A stretch of 64,000 nucleotides of DNA from an uncultured Luminiphilus sp. (GTDB lineage: Bacteria; Pseudomonadota; Gammaproteobacteria; Pseudomonadales; Halieaceae), in the NCBI GenBank assembly GCA_943789425.1, contig CALSUB010000013.1, positions 86,239-150,238 of the forward strand, given 5' to 3'. Positions 32,126-39,867 of the stretch are shown here, in pieces. Positions within the stretch are counted from its first letter, which is position 1; every line of letters begins with the position of its first letter. Made by a program: the position numbers and the translations under genes. The notes beneath the pieces were generated by a model. It did not search any database, was not told where the DNA came from, and saw only the letters and a list, made by a program, of their open reading frames with translations.

Positions 32126-32601
32126 ACGAACTGATTCACTTCCACAAAGTACCCGTTAGGATCAAAGAAGCTAATGCCCAGCACTCTGAACACACCCCCG
32201 TCCGGTTTGGGATATTCACTGATCACTGGCTCACACACCATCTCGAGCCCCGGTACGTCTTTTAACTGTTCAAACGCGCCCTTCACATCCTCGTGGTGCA
32301 AGACATACACCGATTCGCCCACCCGTACTCGGTTAGGCACGGGCCTTGGCGGGGGCTCGGGCAACGGCGGGTCGATGTATTGCAAGATACCGAGCATGCC
32401 GATGAAGTCGTCTTTACACTTCAGCATCACTAGGCGGGTCTGTGAATTGGGCTCACCCGCCGGCAGCCCGTCACCCGATACCAGTATTTTCTCATCGTAA
32501 TGCACCGCCATCCCCAAAATATCGCGATAGATGCGCAGGGCGGCGTCAATGTGATTCACCAGCATGGTGGTGCGTCGTATCAGAACAGGAACATCGCTCA
32601 T
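32122..32601 (-). CDS. VOC (glyoxalase/extradiol dioxygenase) superfamily protein
   Basis: 159 residues with paired beta-alpha-beta modules. The N-terminal half has a TTMLVNHIDAALRIYRDILGM start, the second half ends GISFFDPNGYFVEVNQF, with a glutamate as the expected metal ligand (FVEVNQF). It is one of many small VOC proteins; the reaction cannot be assigned. First gene of the minus-strand operon; its 69-bp upstream region is shared with the divergent gene at 32671. Confidence 0.85.
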   Translation of the reverse strand: MSDVPVLIRRTTMLVNHIDAALRIYRDILGMAVHYDEKILVSGDGLPAGEPNSQTRLVMLKCKDDFIGMLGILQYIDPPLPEPPPRPVPNRVRVGESVYVLHHEDVKGAFEQLKDVPGLEMVCEPVISEYPKPDGGVFRVLGISFFDPNGYFVEVNQFV

Positions 32602-32670
32602 CGTGAAACCTTTGTTTTATAGTTATAACATTAGTACTTTACGGGTCTAACCGACAAAGAGGCAAGTACC

Positions 32671-33627
32671 ATGACGCCAGTCATTACGATTTCAGGGGCA
32701 ACTCAGGGCGATTGGCCTACCCCGATCACAAGAACACGCGCAAGACGCTCACGCCGCAGAGTGGGCACAGTATTGGGGTTAGTGCTAATAAGCTGCCTGC
32801 CCAGTACGTCGTGGGCTCAGGGACAAGATAGCGCCACGTGGAGTCGTGATCGCCAGGTGATTGAGGCCCTGCTCCCCGGATTTTATAGCAATGCCAATCA
32901 GGCTTACTTCGACAGCCGCCGACAAGTACCGCAGCCGCAAAGTCGCTACAACCTCTCGATCGAGGCCTCAGCAGAGCCTCATGTGTTTACCGCAACACGC
33001 ACTAATGCTGAGGGCGCAGTGATCAGCGAGCAACGCTGGTCGCTCTTTGATGACAACGCCAAACAGGCGGTGCGTATGGAAATAGATGACACCCAAGCCG
33101 GCAGCCAATGCCCGGTTTGGTGGACACGGGATGCCGCACAATTTAGCGCAGCAGCAGACGCAGACTGCGCCGAAGACCCAGGCAGTCCCATCACTTTATC
33201 ACTGGCACAACAACAGCTCTGGTGGGGCTCTCGCCGCAACGATAGCGCGGTGAAATTACATCGCAGTCGCGTCTTTACCTGTTACGCCGATATTCCTGGC
33301 GTTGGCGGGGGACGCGACGAGCCCTATACCCGCTACGACAACTTAAGCCTGCATGATCAGGGGGCAGAAACCTGGTTTACCGACAAAGACGGCCGGACAC
33401 TCGGGCTACGGCTCTTTAATGTCGACTGGCCGATTAATAACTATGAGGGTTACTTTACCCGAGACTCGCTAGTGATTTACGTGGTCGAAAAATTCGACGA
33501 TGGCACCACCAAAGAACACGGTTATGCTTTCACCTTGCCAGAGGCCAATCGCATTGGCATTAACCTGAAATGGCTATTGGCCAGCTGCTTTATGGTGTCG
33601 GGCAAGGTGGATACGCCCACCATGTAG
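32671..33627 (+). CDS. Exported protein with CpcT/CpeT-like (phycobiliprotein lyase fold) domain
   Basis: 318 residues with a basic N-terminus (RTRARRSRRR at 22-31), then a hydrophobic segment and AWAQG, a likely signal cleavage site near residue 50. The body has features of the CpcT/CpeT calycin-like family: LPGFYSNANQAYFDS, a cysteine-containing QCPVWWTRDAAQFSAAADADC pair and TLSLAQQQLWWG. CpcT lyases attach bilins in cyanobacteria; non-cyanobacterial members have unknown roles. The assignment is from remembered patterns and is only moderate. Stand-alone or co-transcribed with the hydrolase at 33770. Confidence 0.6.
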   Translation: MTPVITISGATQGDWPTPITRTRARRSRRRVGTVLGLVLISCLPSTSWAQGQDSATWSRDRQVIEALLPGFYSNANQAYFDSRRQVPQPQSRYNLSIEASAEPHVFTATRTNAEGAVISEQRWSLFDDNAKQAVRMEIDDTQAGSQCPVWWTRDAAQFSAAADADCAEDPGSPITLSLAQQQLWWGSRRNDSAVKLHRSRVFTCYADIPGVGGGRDEPYTRYDNLSLHDQGAETWFTDKDGRTLGLRLFNVDWPINNYEGYFTRDSLVIYVVEKFDDGTTKEHGYAFTLPEANRIGINLKWLLASCFMVSGKVDTPTM

Positions 33628-33769
33628 GCAGGCACTTCCATCGGTATTTTTTGAATGGCGATGAGGCTGGGCTAACCCCACATACTCTCGGCACTGAGAC
33701 GACCGTTACGCGTGCGGGCTACGGTCATCAACAACAGCCTGTGACCCACTGCCAAAGGAGACACACTCA

Positions 33770-34660
33770 ATGACACTCACTCGGCGCACAGTCTTACGCA
33801 ACGGGGGTGCTGCATTGGCCTCACTGGGTGCTGCCAGTCAGGTGGCTATTGCGGCTGAAAACCCGCCTTCTCAGCGGAATACGCTCACACCCGGCGGGGC
33901 AACCTATGTCTTGGTGCACGGCACTTGGCATGGCGGTTGGGTCTGGCGCGACGTGGCAGATCGACTCATTGCACAAGGACATCGGGTGTTCACGCCCACG
34001 TGCACCGGGTGTGGCGAGCGCCTTCATCTCACTAGCCCGGAGGTTGGACTAGAGACTCACATCGATGACATTGTGAATGTGATCGAATACGAAGAACTCA
34101 GCAATGTGATCTTAGTCGGCCATTCGTTTTCAGGCATCACGATTACCGGGGTTGCCGATCGGTTGCGCCAGAGAATCGAGCGCATCATTTTTTTTGATGC
34201 GCTGGTGCCGCGTCCCGGCCGCATGAGCGGTGTGACCAGAGACCCCGCAACCGGTGAATACCCTGCTTGGTGGCGAGCAAGACAACAGCACTTTATTGAA
34301 GGCTACCAGATGGATCTCTGGCAAGACTACCCCATGGACATGCTGGTGCCGCCCGAATACCCCGATGTGGTGGCCAAGTTGCGGCGACTCATAACCCCCC
34401 ACCCGGCCAAGCAATGGACTGATACTTTGGTATTAAAAAACGGGGGATGGGCCGGATTGCAGCCGACTTACTTTCATTGCGTGGGCCAAACCTACCGCAA
34501 GAGCTCTGATCTCATGGTGGGCCCTGCCAGAGGACCCGACTGGCGCTTCGTTGAACTCGATATCCCTCGCGATGGGATGTTGACCCATCCCGACCTGGTC
34601 GCCGATGAACTTGCTCGCGCCGCCGCTGACCAACGCGCGGCTAAACCAACGCGCGGCTAA
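33770..34660 (+). CDS. Tat-exported alpha/beta hydrolase (esterase-like)
   Basis: 296 residues. The N-terminus has a twin-arginine signal (TRRTVLRNGGAALASLGAAS), so the protein is exported folded. The hydrolase domain begins VLVHGTWHGGWVWRDVADRL (HGTWHG oxyanion segment, about residues 49-55) with GHSFSG near residue 118 as the nucleophile elbow. Its pattern resembles plant-type methylesterase-like enzymes. A GGAGA ribosome site precedes the ATG by 7-8 bases. The 3' end carries a perfect 16-bp tandem duplication that fixes its last residues and stop. Confidence 0.85.
   Translation: MTLTRRTVLRNGGAALASLGAASQVAIAAENPPSQRNTLTPGGATYVLVHGTWHGGWVWRDVADRLIAQGHRVFTPTCTGCGERLHLTSPEVGLETHIDDIVNVIEYEELSNVILVGHSFSGITITGVADRLRQRIERIIFFDALVPRPGRMSGVTRDPATGEYPAWWRARQQHFIEGYQMDLWQDYPMDMLVPPEYPDVVAKLRRLITPHPAKQWTDTLVLKNGGWAGLQPTYFHCVGQTYRKSSDLMVGPARGPDWRFVELDIPRDGMLTHPDLVADELARAAADQRAAKPTRG
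34629..34660 (+). repeat. Perfect 16-bp tandem duplication at the end of the hydrolase gene
   Basis: The 16-bp unit starting ACCAACG appears at 34629-34644 and again, unchanged, at 34645-34660. Because 16 is not a multiple of 3, the second copy is read in another frame and supplies the stop (TAA at 34658-34660), adding a short variant C-terminus. Confidence 0.9.
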
Positions 34661-34828
34661 CCAGTCGGGCCTCGCGACCCTATAGGGAGGGCCCAGGGCG
34701 GCGAGTAGCCTCCTGACATTACCAAGTGCAGTGGTTCGGTCACGTGAGCATACGAGCCGTCACAGCATTGAGTGGCCGCTTCCGACGGTGCGGGATAGTA
34801 AGAACCAATCCAACTGCAAGCCCACGTA

Positions 34829-35905
34829 TTATTGTGCTGCCCGTGCCTTCAGCGCAGGGGCCACGCGGGCAGCGATGTCTAGCAGTAATGATTCCGTGCT
34901 CTCCCAGTCGATACAGCCATCCGTGACAGAGACGCCGTAGCGAAGCTGTGACAGGTCTGCTGGGATTTTCTGGTTGCCCGCCTCGAGATTGCTCTCCAGC
35001 ATCAAACCGATGATCGAGGTATTGCCATCGACAATCTGTTGAATCACGTTTTGCGCGACAGCGGGCTGAAGCTCCGGTTTTTTTTCTGAGTTGGCGTGGC
35101 TGCAGTCGACCATGATGTTAGCGTTCAGATTTGCCTGCTCCAGCGCCGCCTCGCAGTGGGCAATATGCTCCTGAGCGTAGTTGGGCCCACTGGTGCCCCC
35201 TCTGAGCACAACATGCCCATAACGGTTGCCCTTGGTTTCGAAGACAGACACTTTGCCATCGGAATTGATCCCCAAAAAGCGGTGCGGGTTGACGACCGAT
35301 TGGAGCGCATTAATGGCGACCTCAAGGCCACCATCAGTACCATTTTTGAACCCAACAGAAGAAGATAGCCCACTGGCCATCTCTCGGTGTGTCTGCGATT
35401 CAGTCGTTCTTGCCCCAATGGCAGACCAGCTGATCAGATCCTGAAGGTACTGCGGTGTGATGGGGTCCAGCGCTTCCGTTGCAGTCGGCAGCCCGATGCT
35501 GAGGACCTCTCTTAATAACTCGCGCCCGATCCGTAGGCCACTTTCAACCTCAAATGAATCATCGAGCATCGGGTCATTGATCAGGCCCTTCCAACCAACC
35601 GTGGTGCGCGGTTTTTCAAAATAAACACGCATCACCAAATACAAACTGTCACTGACTTTATCAGCTAACGCTTTAAGTCGCTTGGCATAATCGAGTGCAG
35701 CGGTGACGTCGTGGATCGAACAAGGACCCACCACAACCACCAGCCGATGATCCTGCCGGTCGATGATGCGCTCTATTGCCCCTCGGGATTCGGCGACGAA
35801 TTCGAACAGCGACTCGGTAAGTTGAACTTGCTCACGCAGCGCAGTGGGCGACATCAGCACACGCTGGTCAGCAACGTTCACGTTATGTATTTGCGGGTTG
35901 GACAC
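34829..35905 (-). CDS. aroG: 3-deoxy-7-phosphoheptulonate (DAHP) synthase, class I
   Basis: 358 residues. It joins phosphoenolpyruvate and erythrose 4-phosphate, the first step of the shikimate pathway. Family segments are VVVGPCSIHD (about 54-63), RVYFEKPRTTVGWKGLINDP (near 92), WSAIGARTTESQ and DCSHANSEKKP near 270. A GTG start at 35905 has GGGAG about 8 bases upstream. Which feedback type (AroF, AroG or AroH) it is cannot be told. It stands alone on the minus strand, with about 170 bp to the hydrolase and about 300 bp upstream. Confidence 0.95.
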   Translation of the reverse strand: MSNPQIHNVNVADQRVLMSPTALREQVQLTESLFEFVAESRGAIERIIDRQDHRLVVVVGPCSIHDVTAALDYAKRLKALADKVSDSLYLVMRVYFEKPRTTVGWKGLINDPMLDDSFEVESGLRIGRELLREVLSIGLPTATEALDPITPQYLQDLISWSAIGARTTESQTHREMASGLSSSVGFKNGTDGGLEVAINALQSVVNPHRFLGINSDGKVSVFETKGNRYGHVVLRGGTSGPNYAQEHIAHCEAALEQANLNANIMVDCSHANSEKKPELQPAVAQNVIQQIVDGNTSIIGLMLESNLEAGNQKIPADLSQLRYGVSVTDGCIDWESTESLLLDIAARVAPALKARAAQ

Positions 35906-36212
35906 CTTTTACTCCCTTGTCAGGACCGGTATTAAAAGCGATCGGTATTGCCAGTGATCAAGCCAGCTCCCCAAGGCCCTGGCCGCTTCAAACAGCCGCG
36001 AGTGTACAGATTCATTGGGCTGAAATCAGCTCGCCCTCTGTCCCACTCAATGCGACCGGGTCACCCAGCGTTCCTGCAGGTGCGGACAGCGCTTTGGGAC
36101 AACAAGCCATTAAAACCGTGTGGCAGAGCTGCTGCGTGCCATCGTTCAGGATTGAGCGGAGTTGAATGGCATGCGCAACACAGAAACACCACCATGCACT
36201 GTCGTTAGCGCG
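35906..36212. other. Gene-poor stretch upstream of DAHP synthase
   Basis: About 300 bases with no gene I can support. It should hold the DAHP synthase promoter, but no clear -35/-10 pair or operator stood out. Short open frames here have no family look. Confidence 0.5.
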
Positions 36213-36347
36213 TCAGCTTTTTAGCGCCCAACCCACCAGTGCGCTGACACATCCTAGAGACACGAACAGCGGGCTTGAGGTCGAGATCCCAATGGTCAGC
36301 AGGATAAGTGCCGCCACAGAGCTGAAGTAGGAGAGTTTTTTAACCAT
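36213..36347 (-). CDS. Small single-pass membrane protein, unknown
   Basis: 44 residues from an ATG at 36347 (MVKKLSYFSS); an upstream ATG at 36434 would give 73. The chain is almost all hydrophobic (ALILLTIGISTSSPLFVSLG), one or two membrane segments, with two lysines at the front. No match recognised. Weak upstream GAGG. Could be a spurious frame. Confidence 0.35.
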   Translation of the reverse strand: MVKKLSYFSSVAALILLTIGISTSSPLFVSLGCVSALVGWALKS

Positions 36348-36494
36348 TTGTGCTGCCTCAGCCTTTAGAACCTTCTGATCTTGATCGCATGCTGTAAATG
36401 TCGTGGCAAGAATAGCTCCCGAAACGGGCATCACTTACGGCAAGCCGTGTTAACCCCGCGCCAGCGTAGGCTCATTAATAGCAAGCCACCACCA

Positions 36495-36791
36495 TCAGCG
36501 GGTGACGGCCTCCATGACTTCAATTTCAGGCGCTCGGGCGACAAGTTCTGCGAGTTGCGCGCTGGCCTTGAGGAAATACTCGGTTTTGCCATGCGCCTCC
36601 AGCGCCTCTTGATTCTCGTATTGCTCCATGACTCGGTAGACCTGAGAATCGACCGGACTTCTATGTAGCGCATAAAAAATGTTACCCGCCTCATTAGCCC
36701 GGACCTGCTCCGTCAAATTCAGGAAAGCCTCTTCAAATTCTGCGTTTTTACCGTCTTGCACTGTGATCGTCGCGAGCAAACCAATGGCCAT
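36495..36791 (-). CDS. Antibiotic biosynthesis monooxygenase-domain protein (putative quinol monooxygenase)
   Basis: 98 residues, a typical ABM-fold ferredoxin-like protein (dimeric alpha-beta). The pattern is ATITVQDGKNAEFEEAFLNL ... NEAGNIFYALHRSP ... YRVMEQYENQEALEAHGKTEYF. Related proteins oxidise quinols or act as haem-binding regulators; substrate unknown. Stand-alone, upstream gap about 135 bp. Confidence 0.87.
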   Translation of the reverse strand: MAIGLLATITVQDGKNAEFEEAFLNLTEQVRANEAGNIFYALHRSPVDSQVYRVMEQYENQEALEAHGKTEYFLKASAQLAELVARAPEIEVMEAVTR

Positions 36792-36926
36792 ATTGCCTCC
36801 GTTTCATTAATGATCGAGAGAATGCGCAAAACCCTGCTACCCCAGCGCTCCTCAGAAAGTACTGTACTGACACTAACACTCGTCTTCGGACGATGCGTCA
36901 GCAGCCAGTCCTTGCGTCAACATCCT

Positions 36927-37280
36927 CTAAGCTTCGGTATCGAGTAGAGTACCGAGCATCCCATTAGCCGCTTCTAATGCCCGCACATTGGCGAGGTAAA
37001 AACTCTCATTGGCGCTCATCGCTACCATTTCCTGAGCCAAATCCACGTCAGAGGGAGGCCCAGAAACGCTTGCTGCCTCAGTGGGCGGCGGAACGGGGGG
37101 AGGCCTGGCAGCATCCGCCGGGGTCCTTGCCTCGACACCACCGGGTCGTTCTACGATATCAACCCGCTGCGTTTGATAGCCGTCTGTCCGCGCATTCGCC
37201 ACATTATTGGCGGTCACCTGCATCTTTGCGGTAGCCGCTTGAAGGCCCGATAACGCGTTATTTAATGTGCTGAGGGACAT
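36927..37280 (-). CDS. Orphan FlgC/rod-like flagellar protein
   Basis: 117 residues. The N-terminus, starting LSTLNNALSGLQA and running on to VTANNVANARTDGYQTQRV, is the conserved flagellar rod/hook N-terminal region. The C-terminus (SDVDLAQEMVAMSANESFYLANVRALEAANGMLGTLLDTEA) matches the C-terminal rod region. The middle is a short Pro-rich linker (about 50-75) without the larger domain of FlgE/F/G, so this is a minimal rod-like protein, as in FlgC-like orphans. The classical flg operon is not in the window. Confidence 0.85.
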   Translation of the reverse strand: MSLSTLNNALSGLQAATAKMQVTANNVANARTDGYQTQRVDIVERPGGVEARTPADAARPPPVPPPTEAASVSGPPSDVDLAQEMVAMSANESFYLANVRALEAANGMLGTLLDTEA

Positions 37281-37573
37281 GCTAGAGTGCCAAAAAGAAA
37301 GTGCAAGCCAGTGTAGCCACCCAACACGCCCTCTTACAACCCAAACAATTATTTCTTAGGGGCTGAAATGGGGCCAAAGACTGGCGGCGTGGGAAACACT
37401 CCCAGACCATGATCTAATCAATCGGTTATTGGGGGACCTGCGTCGCACCGTTCTGTTTTGCCTGAGTGAGAGTGCGCTTGCCATGATGTTGATTAGGGAA
37501 AGTCACGACGGCACTGGGATAGCTTTCGCGTTGTTCTCAACGCTCGGAGCGTGGGCGGTCTGCGGCACGGGCA

Positions 37574-37949
37574 CTATTGGATGAAGAGTTCTGCCCTGAC
37601 CTCATCAGGGGCGAGCGCCCAGTCAACCGCTTCAAACACCCACCCGCAACGCTGGCCGTCCGGCGTTTCTCGCTCGTACTCCGTTAAGCCCTCTACGCGG
37701 TTATCGACGAACCAAACCGTCACGAATTCTGTGCCGCTCGCCCTTGCCACTGCAGAATTGCAAGGCCGTTGCGCTCCCTTTGAACTCCTGCTCCATCTCG
37801 TAGGCGCCCGCCATGACGAAGACCTCTTCGTAAGACATCCCTCGGTGTATGTTCATTGAGACGTCGGAAGCATCTGGTATGCCAGAACATCCTGCGATTG
37901 CCGCGCTGAGTACCCCGATGCAACTGCCTCCGGCCCATTCTAATTCCAC
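37574..37949 (-). pseudogene. Small lipoprotein-like gene with a frame break
   Basis: The first part reads from a GTG at 37949: a hydrophobic stretch ending SAAIAGCSG (a likely lipobox), then MNIHRGMSYEEVFVMAG. It is thrown out of frame at about 37735-37742, where one extra G in GGG gives a stop at 37701. The next frame continues sensibly (FVTVWFVDNRVEGLTEYERE ... FEAVDWALAPDEV) to a stop at 37574. Corrected length about 125 residues. A second extra G near 37935 may hide a more basic N-terminus (MLGGIRMGRR). Family not recognised; SmpA-like shape is a guess. Confidence 0.6.
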
Positions 37950-37996
37950 CTAACATTGCCACTCCTCACTCTGAACCTTGCCACGTATATCACGAG

Positions 37997-39052
37997 TTAG
38001 GCAACTTGCTGGTACCACGCCTCTCCAGTCTTTGGATGTATACCGATGTGGTGTTGATCAATCGTCATGCTGTGCAGGTAGTCCCCCGGCGGCCGTAACG
38101 CGTCGTCCAAGGGTCGCAGCACCAGATCTCCATGAAGGTTCGTCACCGCCTGGTAGGTGCCCTGCTGGGGTCACAAACGTCTGCCCAGCCTCGAGCACTT
38201 GTCGTTCTGGGCTGCCCCAATTAATGGGTTTGCCCCATGCCCCCCGTGTTTCCGATGCCACCCGCAGTCTGACCCGCGGCTGCCGCCTCCCAATCGGGCA
38301 GTGTCGCCGCTGACGCTGGCATAGTTCGGTCCACAATATGCCGCGTGCACCCACCAATTCGCCAGCTGTGCGCGACTCCCTGTTGGCACTGCTTCATATT
38401 CGCGCTCCAGCGGGATCGGTGCGACAGCCTCGGTCTGCAGTTGCTGATACCACGCCTCTCCAGTCTGTGGATGTATACCAATGTGATGTTGACCAATCGT
38501 CATGCTATGCAGGTAGTCCCCTGGCGTCCGCAAAGCATCGTCTAAAGGTTGCAGCACAAAATCCCCCTCAAGGTTCGTCACCGCCTGATAGGTCCCTGCC
38601 GGGGTCACAAACGTCTGCCCAGCCTCGAGCACTTGTCGTTCCGGGCTACCCCAATTGTTGGGTTTGCCCCATGCCCCTATGTTCCCGATGCCGCCCGCAG
38701 TCTGACCCATAGCTGCAGCCTCCCAATCGGGTAGTAACGCCTCAGATGCCGCCCTGCTCGTTCTAACATCTGCCGCTTGCACTGTTCCCGCCGCCAACTG
38801 TACGCGACTCGCTGCTGACGCTGCTTCAACTTCGCCCACCAAAGGGGTCGGTCGTGAAGCCTCGGTCTGAAGTCGCTGCTGAAGGGCAGAACTCCGCATA
38901 TCACCCTCCTCAGATCCTTGCTCGGCGTTCCCCGCTTGCCGCAATACCGCCTGAAAATCCTGTTTTGGTGTGGCATTCGCACTGGCTGGATTCGCATAGA
39001 ATTGACCAGAAAATCGCGTATCTTCGTAGACCCCTGACGTAACATTAAACAT
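37997..39052 (-). pseudogene. Unknown protein with an internal tandem duplication; three frame breaks
   Basis: The intact upstream copy (39052 to about 38440) reads MFNVTSGVYEDTRFSG, then SPERQVLEAGQTFVTPAGTYQ and DYLHSMTIGQHHIGIHPQTGEAWYQQ. The second copy (about 38440-37997) is the same module, with breaks at about 38356 (TT), 38240-38245 (C6) and 38160 (CCC). Removing one base at each gives a single frame ending GEAWYQQVA-stop. The corrected protein is about 350 residues: a short N-terminus plus two modules of about 144. No signal peptide and no family recognised; the place, between a FlgC-like gene and the TPR-methyltransferase, suggests a link to the flagellum. Confidence 0.6.
38009..38875. 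repeat. 433-bp direct tandem duplication inside a coding region
   Basis: Two adjacent copies, 38009-38441 and 38442-38875, with the same order of blocks and scattered base differences. The most similar part covers about the first 300 bases of each copy (for example CTGRTACCACGCCTCTCCAG). The copies are clearly diverged, so the duplication is not an assembly echo. The frame breaks are all in the copy nearer the 3' end of the gene. Confidence 0.85.
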
Positions 39053-39867
39053 ATTTCATTCCCCTACTGTCGGTAACAACGTGCCAACCATTGATCGCTG
39101 TGCAAGCTGCGCCCAACGCGCTGCCGCGCCTCGCTCACCTCATAACTTCAGGTAATGAGCGGCCACCTATCGTCCATTCACGGCAAACTTTTGCCACTCG
39201 TGGTTGTGCCTTTCAACTGTTCGAATCCCCTGAGTCAATGCCCTAGAGCCCCATCTGAAACCCAAGCTAGGCTAGATTTCACAATCTCTGCCGACCGCTC
39301 ATCCAACTCGAACCCGCATTCATATCGATTTATTAGCCCGCGGCTACACGCCTCATCAATGTAGCTTGCAAATCGCGTGCCAAAGAAATCGGGCGGCAAC
39401 CAGTGGTGATCTATTGCTCCACGTGGCGACGTCGCCCGCTCACAATTCTCTTTGCAGGGAGCAGACTATGAATTGTCCATTTATAATCCTCGAAATAAAC
39501 GAGGCTATTTCGCATAATTTTCTGCGCGTCGCGCCAGGCGCTAATTTGCTGAGTCACTCATTTGCTTTTTTGCTTTCAGTCGCTATTTTTTGGACGAAGC
39601 TATCTGCCGATTATATCTCATCTCAAGCATGACTGAAGGGGCCTATTCACTCCGCGGATTCAACCTGAAAGGTGCTTTAGAGCGTCGTCGGCATGAGCCA
39701 ATTTCCAAACTTGAGGGCGAAAAACTATGATTGCTCTAAAGTTTTAATAAAAGTTGTCGCTAATAGAAATAATTCAATGTGTCCACCAGCGGTATCTGAA
39801 GATGGTCATACAGAATGCATAACGGGAGCAATGATTTGCTCGTTGGTTTTCTGGGACACGTGCGGTA
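39053..39867. other. Long gene-poor, AT-rich stretch upstream of the TPR-methyltransferase
   Basis: About 815 bases without a gene I can support. A 54-residue frame at 39468-39632 has a GGGAG ribosome site and a hydrophobic C-terminal half, but I do not recognise it. A perfect 12-bp palindrome (GGCGACGTCGCC, 39425-39436) and a 5-bp hairpin (39488-39504) are visible. The AT-rich part (about 39470-39790) may hold the promoter of the gene at 39868. Confidence 0.4.

Noticed and set aside
36381..36668. Plus-strand 95-codon frame across the ABM gene
   Set aside because: It is the antisense shadow of the ABM-domain gene.
37300..37573. Small plus-strand frames in 37281-37573
   Set aside because: No ribosome site or family look; treated as non-coding.
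39072..39088. RpoN-like TTGGCACG upstream of the duplicated-module gene
   Set aside because: The -24 part is perfect but the -12 part reads TACC instead of TTGC, so the match is incomplete.
39215..39230. tRNA-like GTTCGAATC box
   Set aside because: The flanking bases do not pair as a T-stem and no D-arm, anticodon arm or acceptor stem can be built around it.
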